A stretch of 64,000 nucleotides of DNA from Peteryoungia aggregata LMG 23059 (GCF_030814435.1 NZ_JAUSUW010000008.1:149345-213344), one strand, 5' to 3'. Shown: positions 1 through 9,523, numbered from the stretch's first letter. Numbers and translations are program-made. The notes: generated from the sequence alone by a model not told the origin.

Positions 1-2
1 AC

Positions 3-2888
3 GGCATCCGCATGATCTCGAAGTTCCAGCTGATCACCCAGCCCTTCTGGATCGTGCTCAACATCCTGCCCTTCGTCTTCATCGCCTTCCTCGATTGGGA
101 AAAGATCGACCTCTGGCTGGCTTTCGCCGGCGTCGGCCACTCGAACGCCCATCTGGGCGAAACCGCCCCCTTCAACCTCCTGGAGTTCGGCGCGGCCTCC
201 GCCGTCATTCTTGCCCTGATGCCGCAGATCGGCGAACAGGTCGACTTCCTCCGCTTCCTGCCGCCGGAGGGCGCCCGCAAGCTGCACCATCGCATTGCGA
301 TCTTCCTTGCCGGCTCCGGTTGGGTCGTGCTCGGCGTTCCCAAGCTGCTGGCCGGCTCCTTCCTCGCCGTGCTGACGCTCTCGACGGGCGTGCCGATCAG
401 TGAGGCAGCAGACCCCGCCCACATGTATGTCGCAGCCTTCGGCTATATGATCCCGAACGAGACGGCAGCCCTTCTGCTGATGGCCGGCTTCGTGGTCATC
501 TCGCAGCTGAAGATCAATGTGATGAATGCCTATGCAGGCTCGCTCGCCTGGTCGAATTTCTTCTCACGCCTCACCCACAGCCATCCGGGTCGCGTCGTCT
601 GGCTCGTTTTCAACGTCGCCATCGCGCTGCTGTTGATGGAACTCGGCATCTACGGCCTGCTCGAGGAAACCCTCGGAATTTTCTCCATCATCGCCATGAG
701 CTGGCTTTGCGCCATCTCCGCCGACCTCTTCGTCAACAAGAAGCTCGGCCTGTCGCCACCCGGCATCGAGTTCAAGCGCGCCCATCTCTATGACATTAAC
801 CCGGTCGGTTGCGGCACCATGCTGCTCTCGGCCACACTGTCGCTCGCGGCCCATTTCGGTGCCTTCGGCTCGACCATGGCGTCGCTCTCGACCTATGTCA
901 CGCTTGTCGCCTTCCTGATCTCGCCGCTCATCGCCTGGTGGACGGATGGCAAATTCTACCTCGCCCGCAAGCCGCGCCAGAGCTGGAAGAACCAGACCGG
1001 CATCACCTGTTCGATCTGCGAACACCCGTTCGAGCCGGAGGACATGGCCTGGTGCCCGGCCTATGCCGCGCCTATCTGTTCGCTCTGCTGCACGCTCGAC
1101 AGCCGTTGCCACGACATGTGCAAGCCACACGCCAAGATCAACGCCCAGGCCGCGAGCGTCGCGCGCTCCTTCCTGCCCGAGACGGTGCTTGACACCTTCT
1201 CCACCCGACTTGGTCGCTACGCCTTGACTGCGATGATCTCGATCTCGGTGATGGGCACCATCCTGGCGCTGATTGCCCACCAGGTGAATGCGGCGACACC
1301 TGACATGACCGACGTGGTCAATCGCACGGTGACAGTCGTCTTCTTCATCTTCGCCATCATCGCCGGCATCGTCTCATGGTTCTACGTGCTCGCCCATGAC
1401 AGCCGAGTCGTGGCGGAAGAGGAATCCTCGCGCCAGAACACGCTGCTGCTCAAGGAAATCGCCGCCCACCGCAAGACGGACGCTGCCCTTCAGAATGCCA
1501 AGGAAACGGCCGAGGCCGCCAACCGCGCCAAAAGCCGCTATGTCGTCGGCCTCTCCCATGAGCTTCGCACGCCGCTCAATGCCGTGCTCGGTTATGCGCA
1601 GATCCTCGAACGCGACGAGACGATCCCGGTGCCACGCCAGTCGGCAATCAAGGTGATCCGCCGCTCCGCCGACCATTTGTCGGGCCTGATCGACGGTCTG
1701 CTCGATATCTCCAAGATCGAGGCCGGCAGGCTGCAGGTCTTCTCCAACGAGGTCAACATCCAGGACTTCCTCGACCAGCTGACCGACATGTTCGCGCCCC
1801 AGGCGGCTGCCAAGGGCATCGTCTTCGAACACCAGCGGTCCCGCAACCTGCCGCTCTATGTCCGGACCGACGAGCGCCGGCTGCGCCAGATCCTCGTCAA
1901 TCTACTGTCAAACGCCATCAAGTTCACCGACGAGGGAATGATCCGTTTTGGCGTCGACTACCGGAGCCAGGTCGCCACCTTCACGATCAGCGATACTGGC
2001 CGCGGGATCGCGGAAAAGGATCTCAACCGGATCTACGAGCCTTTCCAGCGCGGCGAGGCCGACAACATCCGCCCCATGCCTGGCCTCGGCCTGGGCCTGA
2101 CCATCACCAAGCTCCTGACAAACACGCTGGGCGGCGAGATCTCGGTGGTCAGCGAGCGCGACAAGGGCTCGACCTTCAAGATCCGGCTGATGCTGTCCGC
2201 GATCGACCGCCCCAATACGGCACCAGCCCCCGAACGCAAGATCGTCTCCTACACGGGACCGCGCCGAACCATTGTGGTGGTTGATGACAACGAGGACCAT
2301 CGCGAGCTGATGCGGGAAGTCCTCGCTCCGCTCGACTTCGTCGTGCTGACGGCCGCCGGTGGGCCGGAATGCCTCACCCTGATCGAGGGCGTGAAGGCCG
2401 ATCTCTTCCTCGTCGACATCTCCATGCCCGGCATGAACGGCTGGCAGCTCGTCGAAAAGCTGCGGGACGCCGGCCAGAAGGCACCGATCCTGATGCTGTC
2501 CGCCAATGTCGGCGACGCCCCTGCCCCCGGCGGCGAAGGGCACGATGATGCGATGACCAAGCCGGTCGACATCACCCGCCTGCGCGACAAGCTCGCCCGT
2601 TTCCTTGGCCTCGACTGGATCTATGCGGATGACCCGCGCCTGATGCAGCCAGCGACCGCACCCAACAAACCTGTATCGCCGGGCCCCGGCCATATCGAGG
2701 AGTTGCTCAGCCTCTGCGATATCGGCTATGTCCGCGGCATCGAGGCAAAGCTCGCAGAACTCGGCGGATTGGGAAACAATGCCGCCTTCATCGAGGTGGC
2801 CCGTGCGCATGTACAGGCCTTCGATCTCGCAGGCCTGCGCAGCTTCCTGACCTCCTTCGAAAACGGCAGGGAACCGATCCATGGCTGA
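3..2888 (+). CDS. Permease-fused hybrid sensor histidine kinase/response regulator (5' truncated by window edge)
   Basis: The reading frame is open to the left edge, with Gly-Ile-Arg codons before the first Met at 12, so the true start lies upstream. Residue numbers count from that Met. About 320 residues of multiple hydrophobic segments resemble a secondary transporter; the segment around NAYAGSLAWSNFFSRLT is reminiscent of NCS1 purine/cytosine permeases. A cysteine-rich stretch (about residues 334-374) follows, then two more membrane segments, a short coiled coil, a HisKA domain with SHELRTPLN (His516), an HATPase domain with GLGLGL, and a C-terminal receiver (RTIVVVDDNE, phospho-Asp802 in VDISMPGMNG, Lys in TKPVD). 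I infer a membrane sensor that uses a transporter fold to sense a solute and phosphorylates the downstream regulator. The kinase assignment is secure; the transporter family is by eye only. Confidence 0.87.
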   Translation, partial: GIRMISKFQLITQPFWIVLNILPFVFIAFLDWEKIDLWLAFAGVGHSNAHLGETAPFNLLEFGAASAVILALMPQIGEQVDFLRFLPPEGARKLHHRIAIFLAGSGWVVLGVPKLLAGSFLAVLTLSTGVPISEAADPAHMYVAAFGYMIPNETAALLLMAGFVVISQLKINVMNAYAGSLAWSNFFSRLTHSHPGRVVWLVFNVAIALLLMELGIYGLLEETLGIFSIIAMSWLCAISADLFVNKKLGLSPPGIEFKRAHLYDINPVGCGTMLLSATLSLAAHFGAFGSTMASLSTYVTLVAFLISPLIAWWTDGKFYLARKPRQSWKNQTGITCSICEHPFEPEDMAWCPAYAAPICSLCCTLDSRCHDMCKPHAKINAQAASVARSFLPETVLDTFSTRLGRYALTAMISISVMGTILALIAHQVNAATPDMTDVVNRTVTVVFFIFAIIAGIVSWFYVLAHDSRVVAEEESSRQNTLLLKEIAAHRKTDAALQNAKETAEAANRAKSRYVVGLSHELRTPLNAVLGYAQILERDETIPVPRQSAIKVIRRSADHLSGLIDGLLDISKIEAGRLQVFSNEVNIQDFLDQLTDMFAPQAAAKGIVFEHQRSRNLPLYVRTDERRLRQILVNLLSNAIKFTDEGMIRFGVDYRSQVATFTISDTGRGIAEKDLNRIYEPFQRGEADNIRPMPGLGLGLTITKLLTNTLGGEISVVSERDKGSTFKIRLMLSAIDRPNTAPAPERKIVSYTGPRRTIVVVDDNEDHRELMREVLAPLDFVVLTAAGGPECLTLIEGVKADLFLVDISMPGMNGWQLVEKLRDAGQKAPILMLSANVGDAPAPGGEGHDDAMTKPVDITRLRDKLARFLGLDWIYADDPRLMQPATAPNKPVSPGPGHIEELLSLCDIGYVRGIEAKLAELGGLGNNAAFIEVARAHVQAFDLAGLRSFLTSFENGREPIHG

Positions 2889-3804
2889 GGCGAACCGCCG
2901 CGACATCGTGCTACTGGTGGATGACAGTCCCGATGCGCTCGGCTTCCTGACCGAGGCTCTGGAGGCCTCCGGCTATTCGGTGCTGATCGCCACCTCCGGC
3001 CATGCGGCCCTTTCTATCGTCGCCCGCATCAGTCCGGACCTGATCCTGCTCGACGCCGTCATGCCGGGGATGGACGGCTTTGAGACCTGCCGCAGCCTGA
3101 AGGCCGATCCGGTCGTGGCCCAGGTCCCGGTCATCTTCATGACCGGCCTCACCGAGACCGAACATGTGGTCAAGGCCCTGGAATCGGGCGGTGTGGATTA
3201 TCTGACCAAACCGATCAACATCGATGAATTGCGCGCCCGCATCCGCGTCCACCTGTCGAATGCGCGCTCGGCCCAGAGTGCCCGCGTTGCACTGGACGCA
3301 GCCGGCCGTCACCTGCTGGCCATCAGGGGCGACGGCCAGGTGCACTGGACAACGCCGCAGGCCAACCGCCTGATCGAGACGGCGACGGGTCACCAGGACC
3401 GGATCGGCGACGTTGCAAAGGCCGCCGCCGCCTGGCTCTCCGCCCGCAAAGCAGGAGCCTCGGCGCAGACCGAGACGAGCTTCCCCTTTGCCGGCGCGAC
3501 CGGCCTGCCCCTCACCCTTTCCCTGCTCGGCACCATCGGCGCCGACGAATATCTCTTCCGCCTCACCTCCGCCAACCGCCAGAGCGAGGACGAGATGCTG
3601 CGCGAACGCTTCGGCCTCACCCATAGGGAGAGCGAGGTCCTCCTATGGATCGCCAAGGGCAAGGCCAATCGCGACATTGGCGAGATCCTGGGCCTCTCGT
3701 CACGCACGGTGAACAAGCACCTCGAACAGATCTATTCCAAGCTCGGTGTCGAGAACCGCGCCTCCGCAGCCGTGAAAGCGGCGCATGTGCTGCGGGAGAC
3801 GTGA
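2881..3804 (+). CDS. Two-component response regulator, REC-LuxR (NarL/FixJ-type)
   Basis: 307 aa. The N-terminal receiver has LLVDDSPD, phospho-acceptor Asp58 in LLDAVMPGMDG and the conserved Lys in LTKPIN. After a linker of about 120 residues there is a C-terminal LuxR-type helix-turn-helix (about residues 247-302: LTHRESEVLLWIAKG, SSRTVNKHLEQIYSKLGV). Its ATG overlaps the kinase stop by 8 bp, so the two are translationally coupled and surely a cognate pair. The middle region (about 135-240) has no obvious domain. Target genes are unknown; the neighbouring liv operon is convergent and need not be regulated by it. Confidence 0.9.
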   Translation: MAEANRRDIVLLVDDSPDALGFLTEALEASGYSVLIATSGHAALSIVARISPDLILLDAVMPGMDGFETCRSLKADPVVAQVPVIFMTGLTETEHVVKALESGGVDYLTKPINIDELRARIRVHLSNARSAQSARVALDAAGRHLLAIRGDGQVHWTTPQANRLIETATGHQDRIGDVAKAAAAWLSARKAGASAQTETSFPFAGATGLPLTLSLLGTIGADEYLFRLTSANRQSEDEMLRERFGLTHRESEVLLWIAKGKANRDIGEILGLSSRTVNKHLEQIYSKLGVENRASAAVKAAHVLRET

Positions 3805-3918
3805 GCAGTAGGCAGTAAGATTGGATTGATGAGCAGCGTGGCAAGCCTGTGCATTCACCGCTCTCTGCTGCGGACCAAACCCTACCCCCTATTGGCTAAT
3901 GCCTAACCTCCACAACGC

Positions 3919-3945
3919 AAAAAGCCCGGCTTTCGCCGGGCTTTC
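3919..3945. terminator. Bidirectional Rho-independent terminator
   Basis: AAAGCCCGGC and GCCGGGCTTT form a perfect stem around TTTC, with A-rich sequence on the left and T-rich on the right. It sits between the convergent response regulator and livK and can serve both. Confidence 0.85.
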
Positions 3946-3968
3946 CGTCGGTCCGATGAAGGATCGAA

Positions 3969-5084
3969 TTAGTTCTGGAAGTACGAGTACTTGCCGTCCT
4001 CGCCCTTCTTCCAGGTGTACATGACGTAGTCCGGACGGGTGATGTCACCCTTGGCGTCGAAGCCGAGTTCGCCGATGACGGTCGTGTACGGGCCCTTTTC
4101 CTTCAGAGCGGTCGCAACGGTTTCCGGATCGTTGGAAGCGGCAGCCTTGGCAGCTTCTGCGATGACCTGCAGGGCAGCGTAGGAGTACAGCGTGTAGGCT
4201 TCCGGCTCGAAGCCCGCGTCGCGGAACTTCTTCACAGCGTCAGCTGCGTTCGGGTTCATGCGCGGATCCGGCGGGAAGGTCATGAGCGTGCCGTTGACTG
4301 CGTCGCCAGCGATCGAAGCGAGTTCGTTCGAGGTGATGCCGTCGCCGGACATCATGGTCGCGGTCAGACCCTGGGTTGCCATCTGGCGCAGGATGAGGCC
4401 GGCTTCGGTGTGCAGACCGCCGAAGTAGACGACGGAAACGCCGGCTTCCTTCATCTTGGCGATCAGGGCCGAGTAATCCTTTTCACCGGGCGTGATGCCT
4501 TCGTAGATCACTTCGGTAACGCCGAGCTCGTTCATCGCCTTCTTGGTTTCGTCGGCGAGACCCTGGCCGTAAGGCGTCTTGTCGTGAACGACAGCAACCT
4601 TGGCGTCCTTGAAGTTGTCGGCGATGTACTTGCCGGCAACAGCGCCCTGCTGGTCGTCACGGCCGCAGGTACGGAAGGTGTTCCACAGGCCGCGCTCGGT
4701 GAAGTTCGGGTTGGTGGAAGCCGGCGTGATCTGCAGGATGCCGTTTTCGGCATAGACTTCAGAAGCCGGGATCGAAACGCCCGAGTTGAAGTGACCGACG
4801 ACGAACTTCACGCCGTCAGCAACGAACTTGTTGGCAACCGAAACGCCCTGCTTGGCGTCCGAGACGTCGTCGCCGAGAACGACCTTGATCATTTCGCCGT
4901 TGATGCCACCGGCGGCATTGATGTCGGCAGCAGCCTGCTCGGCACCCTTCTGGAGCTGTGCGCCGAAAGCAGCGTTCGGACCGGTCAGCGGGCCGGCGAC
5001 GCCGACCAGGATTTCGGCATAGGCGCTGCCGCTGAAGGCAACCATGGCCGTCAGCGCAACCGCCGAAAGGAGAGACTTCTTCAT
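3969..5084 (-). CDS. livK: Branched-chain amino acid ABC transporter substrate-binding protein
   Basis: About 371 aa from the chosen ATG (5084), which is preceded by GGGAG at good spacing; an upstream in-frame extension to 5135 lacks a ribosome site and would bury the signal peptide. [19 protein letters not shown] ending in SAYA is a typical Sec signal peptide. The mature protein starts [18 protein letters not shown] and has the periplasmic-binding type I (Leu/Ile/Val) fold, with [17 protein letters not shown] typical of LivJ/BraC. It captures branched-chain amino acids in the periplasm for the LivHMGF permease. It lies downstream of DUF6867 with a 165-bp gap, so it may also have its own promoter or be uncoupled by the small hairpin at 5130-5153. 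Confidence 0.93.
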   Translation of the reverse strand: MKKSLLSAVALTAMVAFSGSAYAEILVGVAGPLTGPNAAFGAQLQKGAEQAAADINAAGGINGEMIKVVLGDDVSDAKQGVSVANKFVADGVKFVVGHFNSGVSIPASEVYAENGILQITPASTNPNFTERGLWNTFRTCGRDDQQGAVAGKYIADNFKDAKVAVVHDKTPYGQGLADETKKAMNELGVTEVIYEGITPGEKDYSALIAKMKEAGVSVVYFGGLHTEAGLILRQMATQGLTATMMSGDGITSNELASIAGDAVNGTLMTFPPDPRMNPNAADAVKKFRDAGFEPEAYTLYSYAALQVIAEAAKAAASNDPETVATALKEKGPYTTVIGELGFDAKGDITRPDYVMYTWKKGEDGKYSYFQN

Positions 5085-5119
5085 ATTTTGACTCCCAAGT
5101 TTTTTGTGCGGGTTAGGTT

Positions 5120-5153
5120 TAAAAACCCTGCGCAATACCCGCTGTCACTGCGC
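5120..5153 (-). promoter_or_regulatory. Small hairpin in the DUF6867-livK intergenic region
   Basis: GCGCA (5130-5134) and TGCGC (5149-5153) can pair, and on the minus strand the hairpin runs into a T-rich stretch (the A-run at 5121-5125). The stem is only 5 bp with a 14-nt loop. It could be a leaky terminator or RNA-processing stem setting the livK:livHMGF ratio; weak evidence. Confidence 0.25.
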
Positions 5154-5249
5154 CGGAAAACTGTTCCACTCTTTGTTTCTGGCCGAAGCCTTGTTCTTTG
5201 CCAAGTCGACGCCTTCTGTCGCCAATCTGCGACAGAAAACAACGGCTTG

Positions 5250-5603
5250 TCAATCTTTGTTCTTCCACGAGAAGTATGAGGTTCTCTCATAGAGCCAGTA
5301 GTAGTTATCCACCATCTGCGTGGTCCGGCGCGACTGGAAACCGGCGATTGCCCAGGCCAGCAGCAAGACCACGTCGATGACGTAGTAGAAGGGGCTGACG
5401 AACGGTCCCTGGAACAGCGAGTAATGCAGGAAGCGCATCACAAATCCAAGTCCGAGAATATAGACGAAGACGGTACCGTAGCTCTGCCAGCTCTCGGCGA
5501 CAGCCCGACCGGTGCGCCAGGCGGTCCAGAAACCGAGCATCATCACCAGAACCCTGAGAACGATCCGAACGGTCGTGTCGGTCTCGAAAAACAAACCTTG
5601 CAT
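5250..5603 (-). CDS. DUF6867 family small membrane protein
   Basis: 117 aa with three hydrophobic segments (about 12-30, 46-62, 69-90) and a polar, aromatic C-terminus (YYWLYERTSYFSW). The family is known as an uncharacterised companion of liv ABC genes in Rhizobiales. Here it follows livF by 18 bp in the same direction, so it is part of the operon. A role as an accessory membrane subunit of the LivHM permease is inference from position only. Confidence 0.75.
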   Translation of the reverse strand: MQGLFFETDTTVRIVLRVLVMMLGFWTAWRTGRAVAESWQSYGTVFVYILGLGFVMRFLHYSLFQGPFVSPFYYVIDVVLLLAWAIAGFQSRRTTQMVDNYYWLYERTSYFSWKNKD

Positions 5604-5621
5604 GTCAAATCCTCCGCGCGC

Positions 5622-6350
5622 TCAGTGATGGCCGCCTTCGAGATAGGCCGCCCGGACGGACGGATCGGCGAGCAGTTGCTTGCCCGTGCCACTCATCGTC
5701 ACCTTGCCGTTGACCATGACATAGGCCCGGTCGGACAGCTTCAGCGCGGCGAAGGCATTCTGCTCCACCAGGAACACGGTGAGGCCCTCTTCCTTGTTCA
5801 GTCGCTTGATCTGCTCGAAGATGCCCTTGACGATCAGCGGTGCCAGACCGAGTGAGGGCTCATCCAGGAGAAGCAGTTTCGGGCGCGACATCAGCGCACG
5901 GCCAATGGACAGCATCTGCTGCTCACCGCCCGAAAGCGTACCACCACGCTGCGACTGGCGTTCCTTCAGCCTAGGGAACATGGTGAAGATCTTCTCCACG
6001 TCCTCCTTGAAGTACTTCAGGTCGTCGAGACCGGCACCCATCTGCAGATTTTCCATGACGGTCATCCGCGGGAAGATGCGGCGGCCTTCCGGCGACTGCG
6101 CGATACGACGACGCGCGATCAGATGCGTCGGCAGCTGGGTGATGTCCTCACCGTCGAAGACAACCTTGCCGGCCCGCGCCTGCGGGCTGCCGCAGATGGT
6201 CATCATCAGCGTCGACTTGCCGGCGCCATTGGCCCCGATCAGCGACACGATTTCACCCTTGTGGACCTCGACGTCGACGCCGGCGAGTGCCCGGATATTG
6301 CCGTAATAGGTCTCGACCCCGGCGACTTTGAGAAGCGGTTCAGAGGACAT
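5622..6350 (-). CDS. livF: Branched-chain amino acid ABC transporter ATP-binding protein LivF
   Basis: 242 aa, the usual LivF size. Walker A GANGAGKST, signature LSGGEQQML, Walker B LLLLDEPSLGLAP, and the LivF-typical FLVEQNAFAALKLSDRAYVM near the end. It energises import together with LivG. Its start codon overlaps the livG stop by 1 bp (TGATG arrangement), indicating translational coupling. Confidence 0.95.
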   Translation of the reverse strand: MSSEPLLKVAGVETYYGNIRALAGVDVEVHKGEIVSLIGANGAGKSTLMMTICGSPQARAGKVVFDGEDITQLPTHLIARRRIAQSPEGRRIFPRMTVMENLQMGAGLDDLKYFKEDVEKIFTMFPRLKERQSQRGGTLSGGEQQMLSIGRALMSRPKLLLLDEPSLGLAPLIVKGIFEQIKRLNKEEGLTVFLVEQNAFAALKLSDRAYVMVNGKVTMSGTGKQLLADPSVRAAYLEGGHH

Positions 6351-7222
6351 CAGTTGTTCCCCCCTGCAACGGCTTCGACTTCGTGGATCGCTTCATCCAA
6401 TTCTTCATCCTCGACACCCAGATAGGCCGCAATGACCTTCGGGTCGTTCTTGACGTGGTCCGGCGTGCCGTCGGAGATCTTCTGGCCATATTCCAGGACG
6501 ACAACATGATCGGAGATTTCCATGACGACCGACATGTCATGCTCGATCAGGAGCAGGGAGGTGCCTTCGTCACGGATGCTGCGCAGCAGCGTGTTGAGCG
6601 CAAGCGATTCCTTTGGGTTGAGACCTGCAGCAGGCTCGTCCAGGCAAAGCAGTTCCGGCCCGGTACACATGGCCCGGCAGATTTCCAGACGCCGCTGGGC
6701 ACCGTAGGGCAGATCGCCGGCCGGATCGTCGGCGCGTTCGGTGAGATCCGCCTTGTCGAGCCAGTACTTGGCCTTCTCGATCGAGGCGGCCGCAGCCTTC
6801 TTGTAGGTCGGCATGCCGATCAGGCCGAGCACGGTGTAACCCGAGGCCTTCATCAGTGCATTGTGCTGCGCCACCAGCAGGTTCTCGAGAACCGTCAGGC
6901 CGGAGAACAGGCGGATGTTCTGGAACGTCCGCGCCACCTTGGCCTTCTTCGGGATCTCGAAATCCGGCAGGCGTTCCAGCAGATACTGGTCGCCCGACTT
7001 CTGGGTCAGCGTGATCATGCCCATGGTCGGCCGGTAGAAGCCGGTGATGCAGTTGAAGACCGTGGTCTTGCCGGCACCATTTGGTCCGATCAGCGCGGTA
7101 ATCTCGCCGCGCTTGGCTTCGAAGGACAGGTCGTTGATCGCCATGAGGCCACCAAAGCGCATCGACAGATGCTCGACTTTCAGGATCGTGTCATTGCTCA
7201 TTGTCGTGTTCCCGGAGGTCAT
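6350..7222 (-). CDS. livG: Branched-chain amino acid ABC transporter ATP-binding protein LivG
   Basis: 290 aa. Walker A GPNGAGKTT, the LivG hallmark FNCITGFYRPTMG, signature region GDLPYGAQRRLEICRA, Walker B LLCLDEPAAGLNP and a LIEHDMSVVM switch region. It pairs with LivF on the cytoplasmic face. An internal Met (MSNDTILK, 7201) is an alternative start; the upstream one overlaps the livM stop, which favours coupling. The C-terminal tail after AAYLG is extended and acidic (EDEELDEAIHEVEAV). Confidence 0.95.
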   Translation of the reverse strand: MTSGNTTMSNDTILKVEHLSMRFGGLMAINDLSFEAKRGEITALIGPNGAGKTTVFNCITGFYRPTMGMITLTQKSGDQYLLERLPDFEIPKKAKVARTFQNIRLFSGLTVLENLLVAQHNALMKASGYTVLGLIGMPTYKKAAAASIEKAKYWLDKADLTERADDPAGDLPYGAQRRLEICRAMCTGPELLCLDEPAAGLNPKESLALNTLLRSIRDEGTSLLLIEHDMSVVMEISDHVVVLEYGQKISDGTPDHVKNDPKVIAAYLGVEDEELDEAIHEVEAVAGGNN

Positions 7223-8616
7223 CAGCCGTGACCCTCCTTGGTGAAGCTGCCCGAGACGGCCTTGCGTTCCTTGAGGAAGGCCGTCGGCTCTCTGCTGCCG
7301 ACGAAACCGCGCGGCTTGAACAGCATGACCACGACCATGGCGAGGCCGAAGAGGATCATGCGGTACAGTTCCGGCGTGAAATCGGGGCCGAAGACGTGCT
7401 TGAGGAACTCCATTTCGCGCAGGGCTTCCGTGCCGCCGATCATGACGATGGCAGCGATCGCGATCCCCGTCAGCGAGCCCATGCCGCCAAGAACGACGAT
7501 GGCGAGAATGACGGCAGATTCGAGGAAGACGAAGCTTTCCGGCGAGACGAAGCCTTGGCGGGCGGCAAAGAAGGAACCCGCGAAACCGCCGAACATCGCA
7601 CCGATCGCAAACGCAGTCAGCTTGGTCGTGACGGTGTTGATGCCGAGCGAGCGGCAGGCGATCTCGTCCTCACGCAGCGCTTCCCACGCACGCCCGATCG
7701 GCATGCGACGAAGCTTGATCGTGACATAGGCCGTCAGGCAGCACAGCGCCAGAATCACGTAGAAGAGGTAGATCTTGTAATAGGCAGACGACATCGGCAG
7801 GTCGAACGTCTTCGCGAAACCATCCGGCGACGCGTTGAACTCGATGCCGAAGAAGGTCGCCTTCGGAATGCTCGAGATGCCGAAAGTGCCGCGGGTAACG
7901 TCCTGCCAGTTGATCAGCACCAGTCGGATGATTTCCCCGAAGGCAAGCGTCACGATGGCAAGATAGTCGCCCCTGAGCCGCAGAACTGGGAAGCCGAGGA
8001 TGATGCCCCAGAAGGCAGCCAGGATGCCGGCGAGCGGCAGCAGGATCCAGAACGACAGCCCGAAATTCTGCGCGAGGAGCGCGTAGGAATAGGCACCGAC
8101 CGCATAGAAGGCGACGTAACCCAAATCCAGCAGGCCGGCGAGACCGACGACGATGTTCAAACCCCAGGCCAGCATGACATAGATCAGGATCTGGATGCCG
8201 AAGTTGTCGACATATTTCAGCGAGCCCTGCACCCCGGTCAGCCAGACGATCACAGGCGGATAGAGGATGAGCGCACCGAGTGCGATCTTGAGGAAATGCG
8301 TCTTGAAGAACGAGGGCTTCGCGTCGATGTCATGCACCGGAACCGAAGCCGCCTTCTTCTCCTTGCGGTCCGCGAACCAGGGCGAAATGAACGCGACCAT
8401 GGCGAAGCGACCGACGGCAGCGATGATGACGAAGATCGCCAGCAGGCCGGGACGCGTGTACCAGATCAGTTCGTTGGCCATGTTCTGATCGGTCTTGATG
8501 CCGATATAGAGGCTGAACAGGCCAAGCGCGAGAAGACCGGCGAACAGGCCTTCCTTGATGGCGCGCGCCATGGTGCCGGACGAAGCGGCACCGTTTACGT
8601 TTGCAGGAACAGTCAT
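7222..8616 (-). CDS. livM: Branched-chain amino acid ABC transporter permease LivM
   Basis: About 464 aa from ATG 8616 (MTVPANVNG), which has GAAGG about 10 nt upstream and begins 5 nt after the livH stop. An in-frame TTG at 8649 lacks a ribosome site. Multiple membrane helices; the LivM signature is recognisable (VGLAGLLDLGYVAFYAVGAY, the EAA-like region GRAWEALREDEIACRSLG). It is longer than E. coli LivM (about 425 aa) because of an N-terminal region with extra hydrophobic segments, common in rhizobia. It forms the translocation channel with LivH. Confidence 0.93.
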   Translation of the reverse strand: MTVPANVNGAASSGTMARAIKEGLFAGLLALGLFSLYIGIKTDQNMANELIWYTRPGLLAIFVIIAAVGRFAMVAFISPWFADRKEKKAASVPVHDIDAKPSFFKTHFLKIALGALILYPPVIVWLTGVQGSLKYVDNFGIQILIYVMLAWGLNIVVGLAGLLDLGYVAFYAVGAYSYALLAQNFGLSFWILLPLAGILAAFWGIILGFPVLRLRGDYLAIVTLAFGEIIRLVLINWQDVTRGTFGISSIPKATFFGIEFNASPDGFAKTFDLPMSSAYYKIYLFYVILALCCLTAYVTIKLRRMPIGRAWEALREDEIACRSLGINTVTTKLTAFAIGAMFGGFAGSFFAARQGFVSPESFVFLESAVILAIVVLGGMGSLTGIAIAAIVMIGGTEALREMEFLKHVFGPDFTPELYRMILFGLAMVVVMLFKPRGFVGSREPTAFLKERKAVSGSFTKEGHG

Positions 8617-8620
8617 GGGA

Positions 8621-9523
8621 TCAAACCTTCTCGACTTCCGGACGTCCAAGGATGCCGGTGGGCTTGAAGATCAGCACGAAGGCCAGGATGCCGAAGGTCG
8701 CAACATCCTTGTAGGCGATGCTGAAATAGGCGGACCAGAGCGACTCGATCAGACCGATGAGCAGACCACCGAGAACGGCGCCCGGCAGGGATCCGATCCC
8801 GCCGAGAACGGCGGCGGTGAAGGCCTTGACGCCCGGAATGAAGCCGTCGTGGAACGAGGCGACACCGTAATACATCAGGTACATCGTGCCGGCGACGGCA
8901 GCGAGCGCGGCACCCATCACAAAGGTGATGGAGATCGTCTTGTCGACGTCGACGCCGAGCAGCGCCGCCATCTTGCGATCCTGTTCGGTCGCACGCTGGG
9001 CGCGACCCAGCGGGGTCTTGTTGACGATATACCAGAAAGCGGCGAGCAGCACGGCCGTGACGACGACGATGATCACCTGCTTGAGCGCGATGGTGACATT
9101 GCCGATATGCAGGACGTCGCTGACCAGCGGCGGGATCGGCTTGTTGCGCGGTCCCTGCGAGATCTGGATGAAGTTCGACAGCACGATCGACATGCCGATC
9201 GCAGTGATCAGCGGCGCGAGGCGGAACGAGCCGCGCAGCGGTCGATAGGCCACCCGCTCGATCGTCCAGTTCCACAGACCCGTCATCAGCATGGCAACGA
9301 CCAGCATGATCAGCAGCGCAAGCGCCACCGGGATACCGGCGAAGAAGGATGTGAGAATGAGGAAGACGATGAGAGCGGCAAAGCCGCCGAGCATGAAGAT
9401 GTCACCATGGGCAAAGTTGATCATGCCGATGATGCCGTAAACCATCGTATAGCCGATAGCCACGAGGCCATAGATGGATCCAAGAGTCAGCCCGTTGATG
9501 AGCTGCTGGATGAAGTACTCCAT
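8621..9523 (-). CDS. livH: Branched-chain amino acid ABC transporter permease LivH
   Basis: 300 aa, the normal LivH length. Starts MEYFIQQLINGLTLGSIYGL, a classic LivH N-terminus, followed by GYTMVYGIIGMINFAHGD and the cytoplasmic-loop motif LGRAQRATEQDRKMAALLGV. It is the first gene of the liv operon, so the promoter should lie in 9524-9796. Confidence 0.95.
   Translation of the reverse strand: MEYFIQQLINGLTLGSIYGLVAIGYTMVYGIIGMINFAHGDIFMLGGFAALIVFLILTSFFAGIPVALALLIMLVVAMLMTGLWNWTIERVAYRPLRGSFRLAPLITAIGMSIVLSNFIQISQGPRNKPIPPLVSDVLHIGNVTIALKQVIIVVVTAVLLAAFWYIVNKTPLGRAQRATEQDRKMAALLGVDVDKTISITFVMGAALAAVAGTMYLMYYGVASFHDGFIPGVKAFTAAVLGGIGSLPGAVLGGLLIGLIESLWSAYFSIAYKDVATFGILAFVLIFKPTGILGRPEVEKV

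Noticed and set aside
7201..8667. 488-aa plus-strand frame across livM
   Set aside because: Antisense shadow of livM; Asp/Arg/Glu-rich composition without structure.
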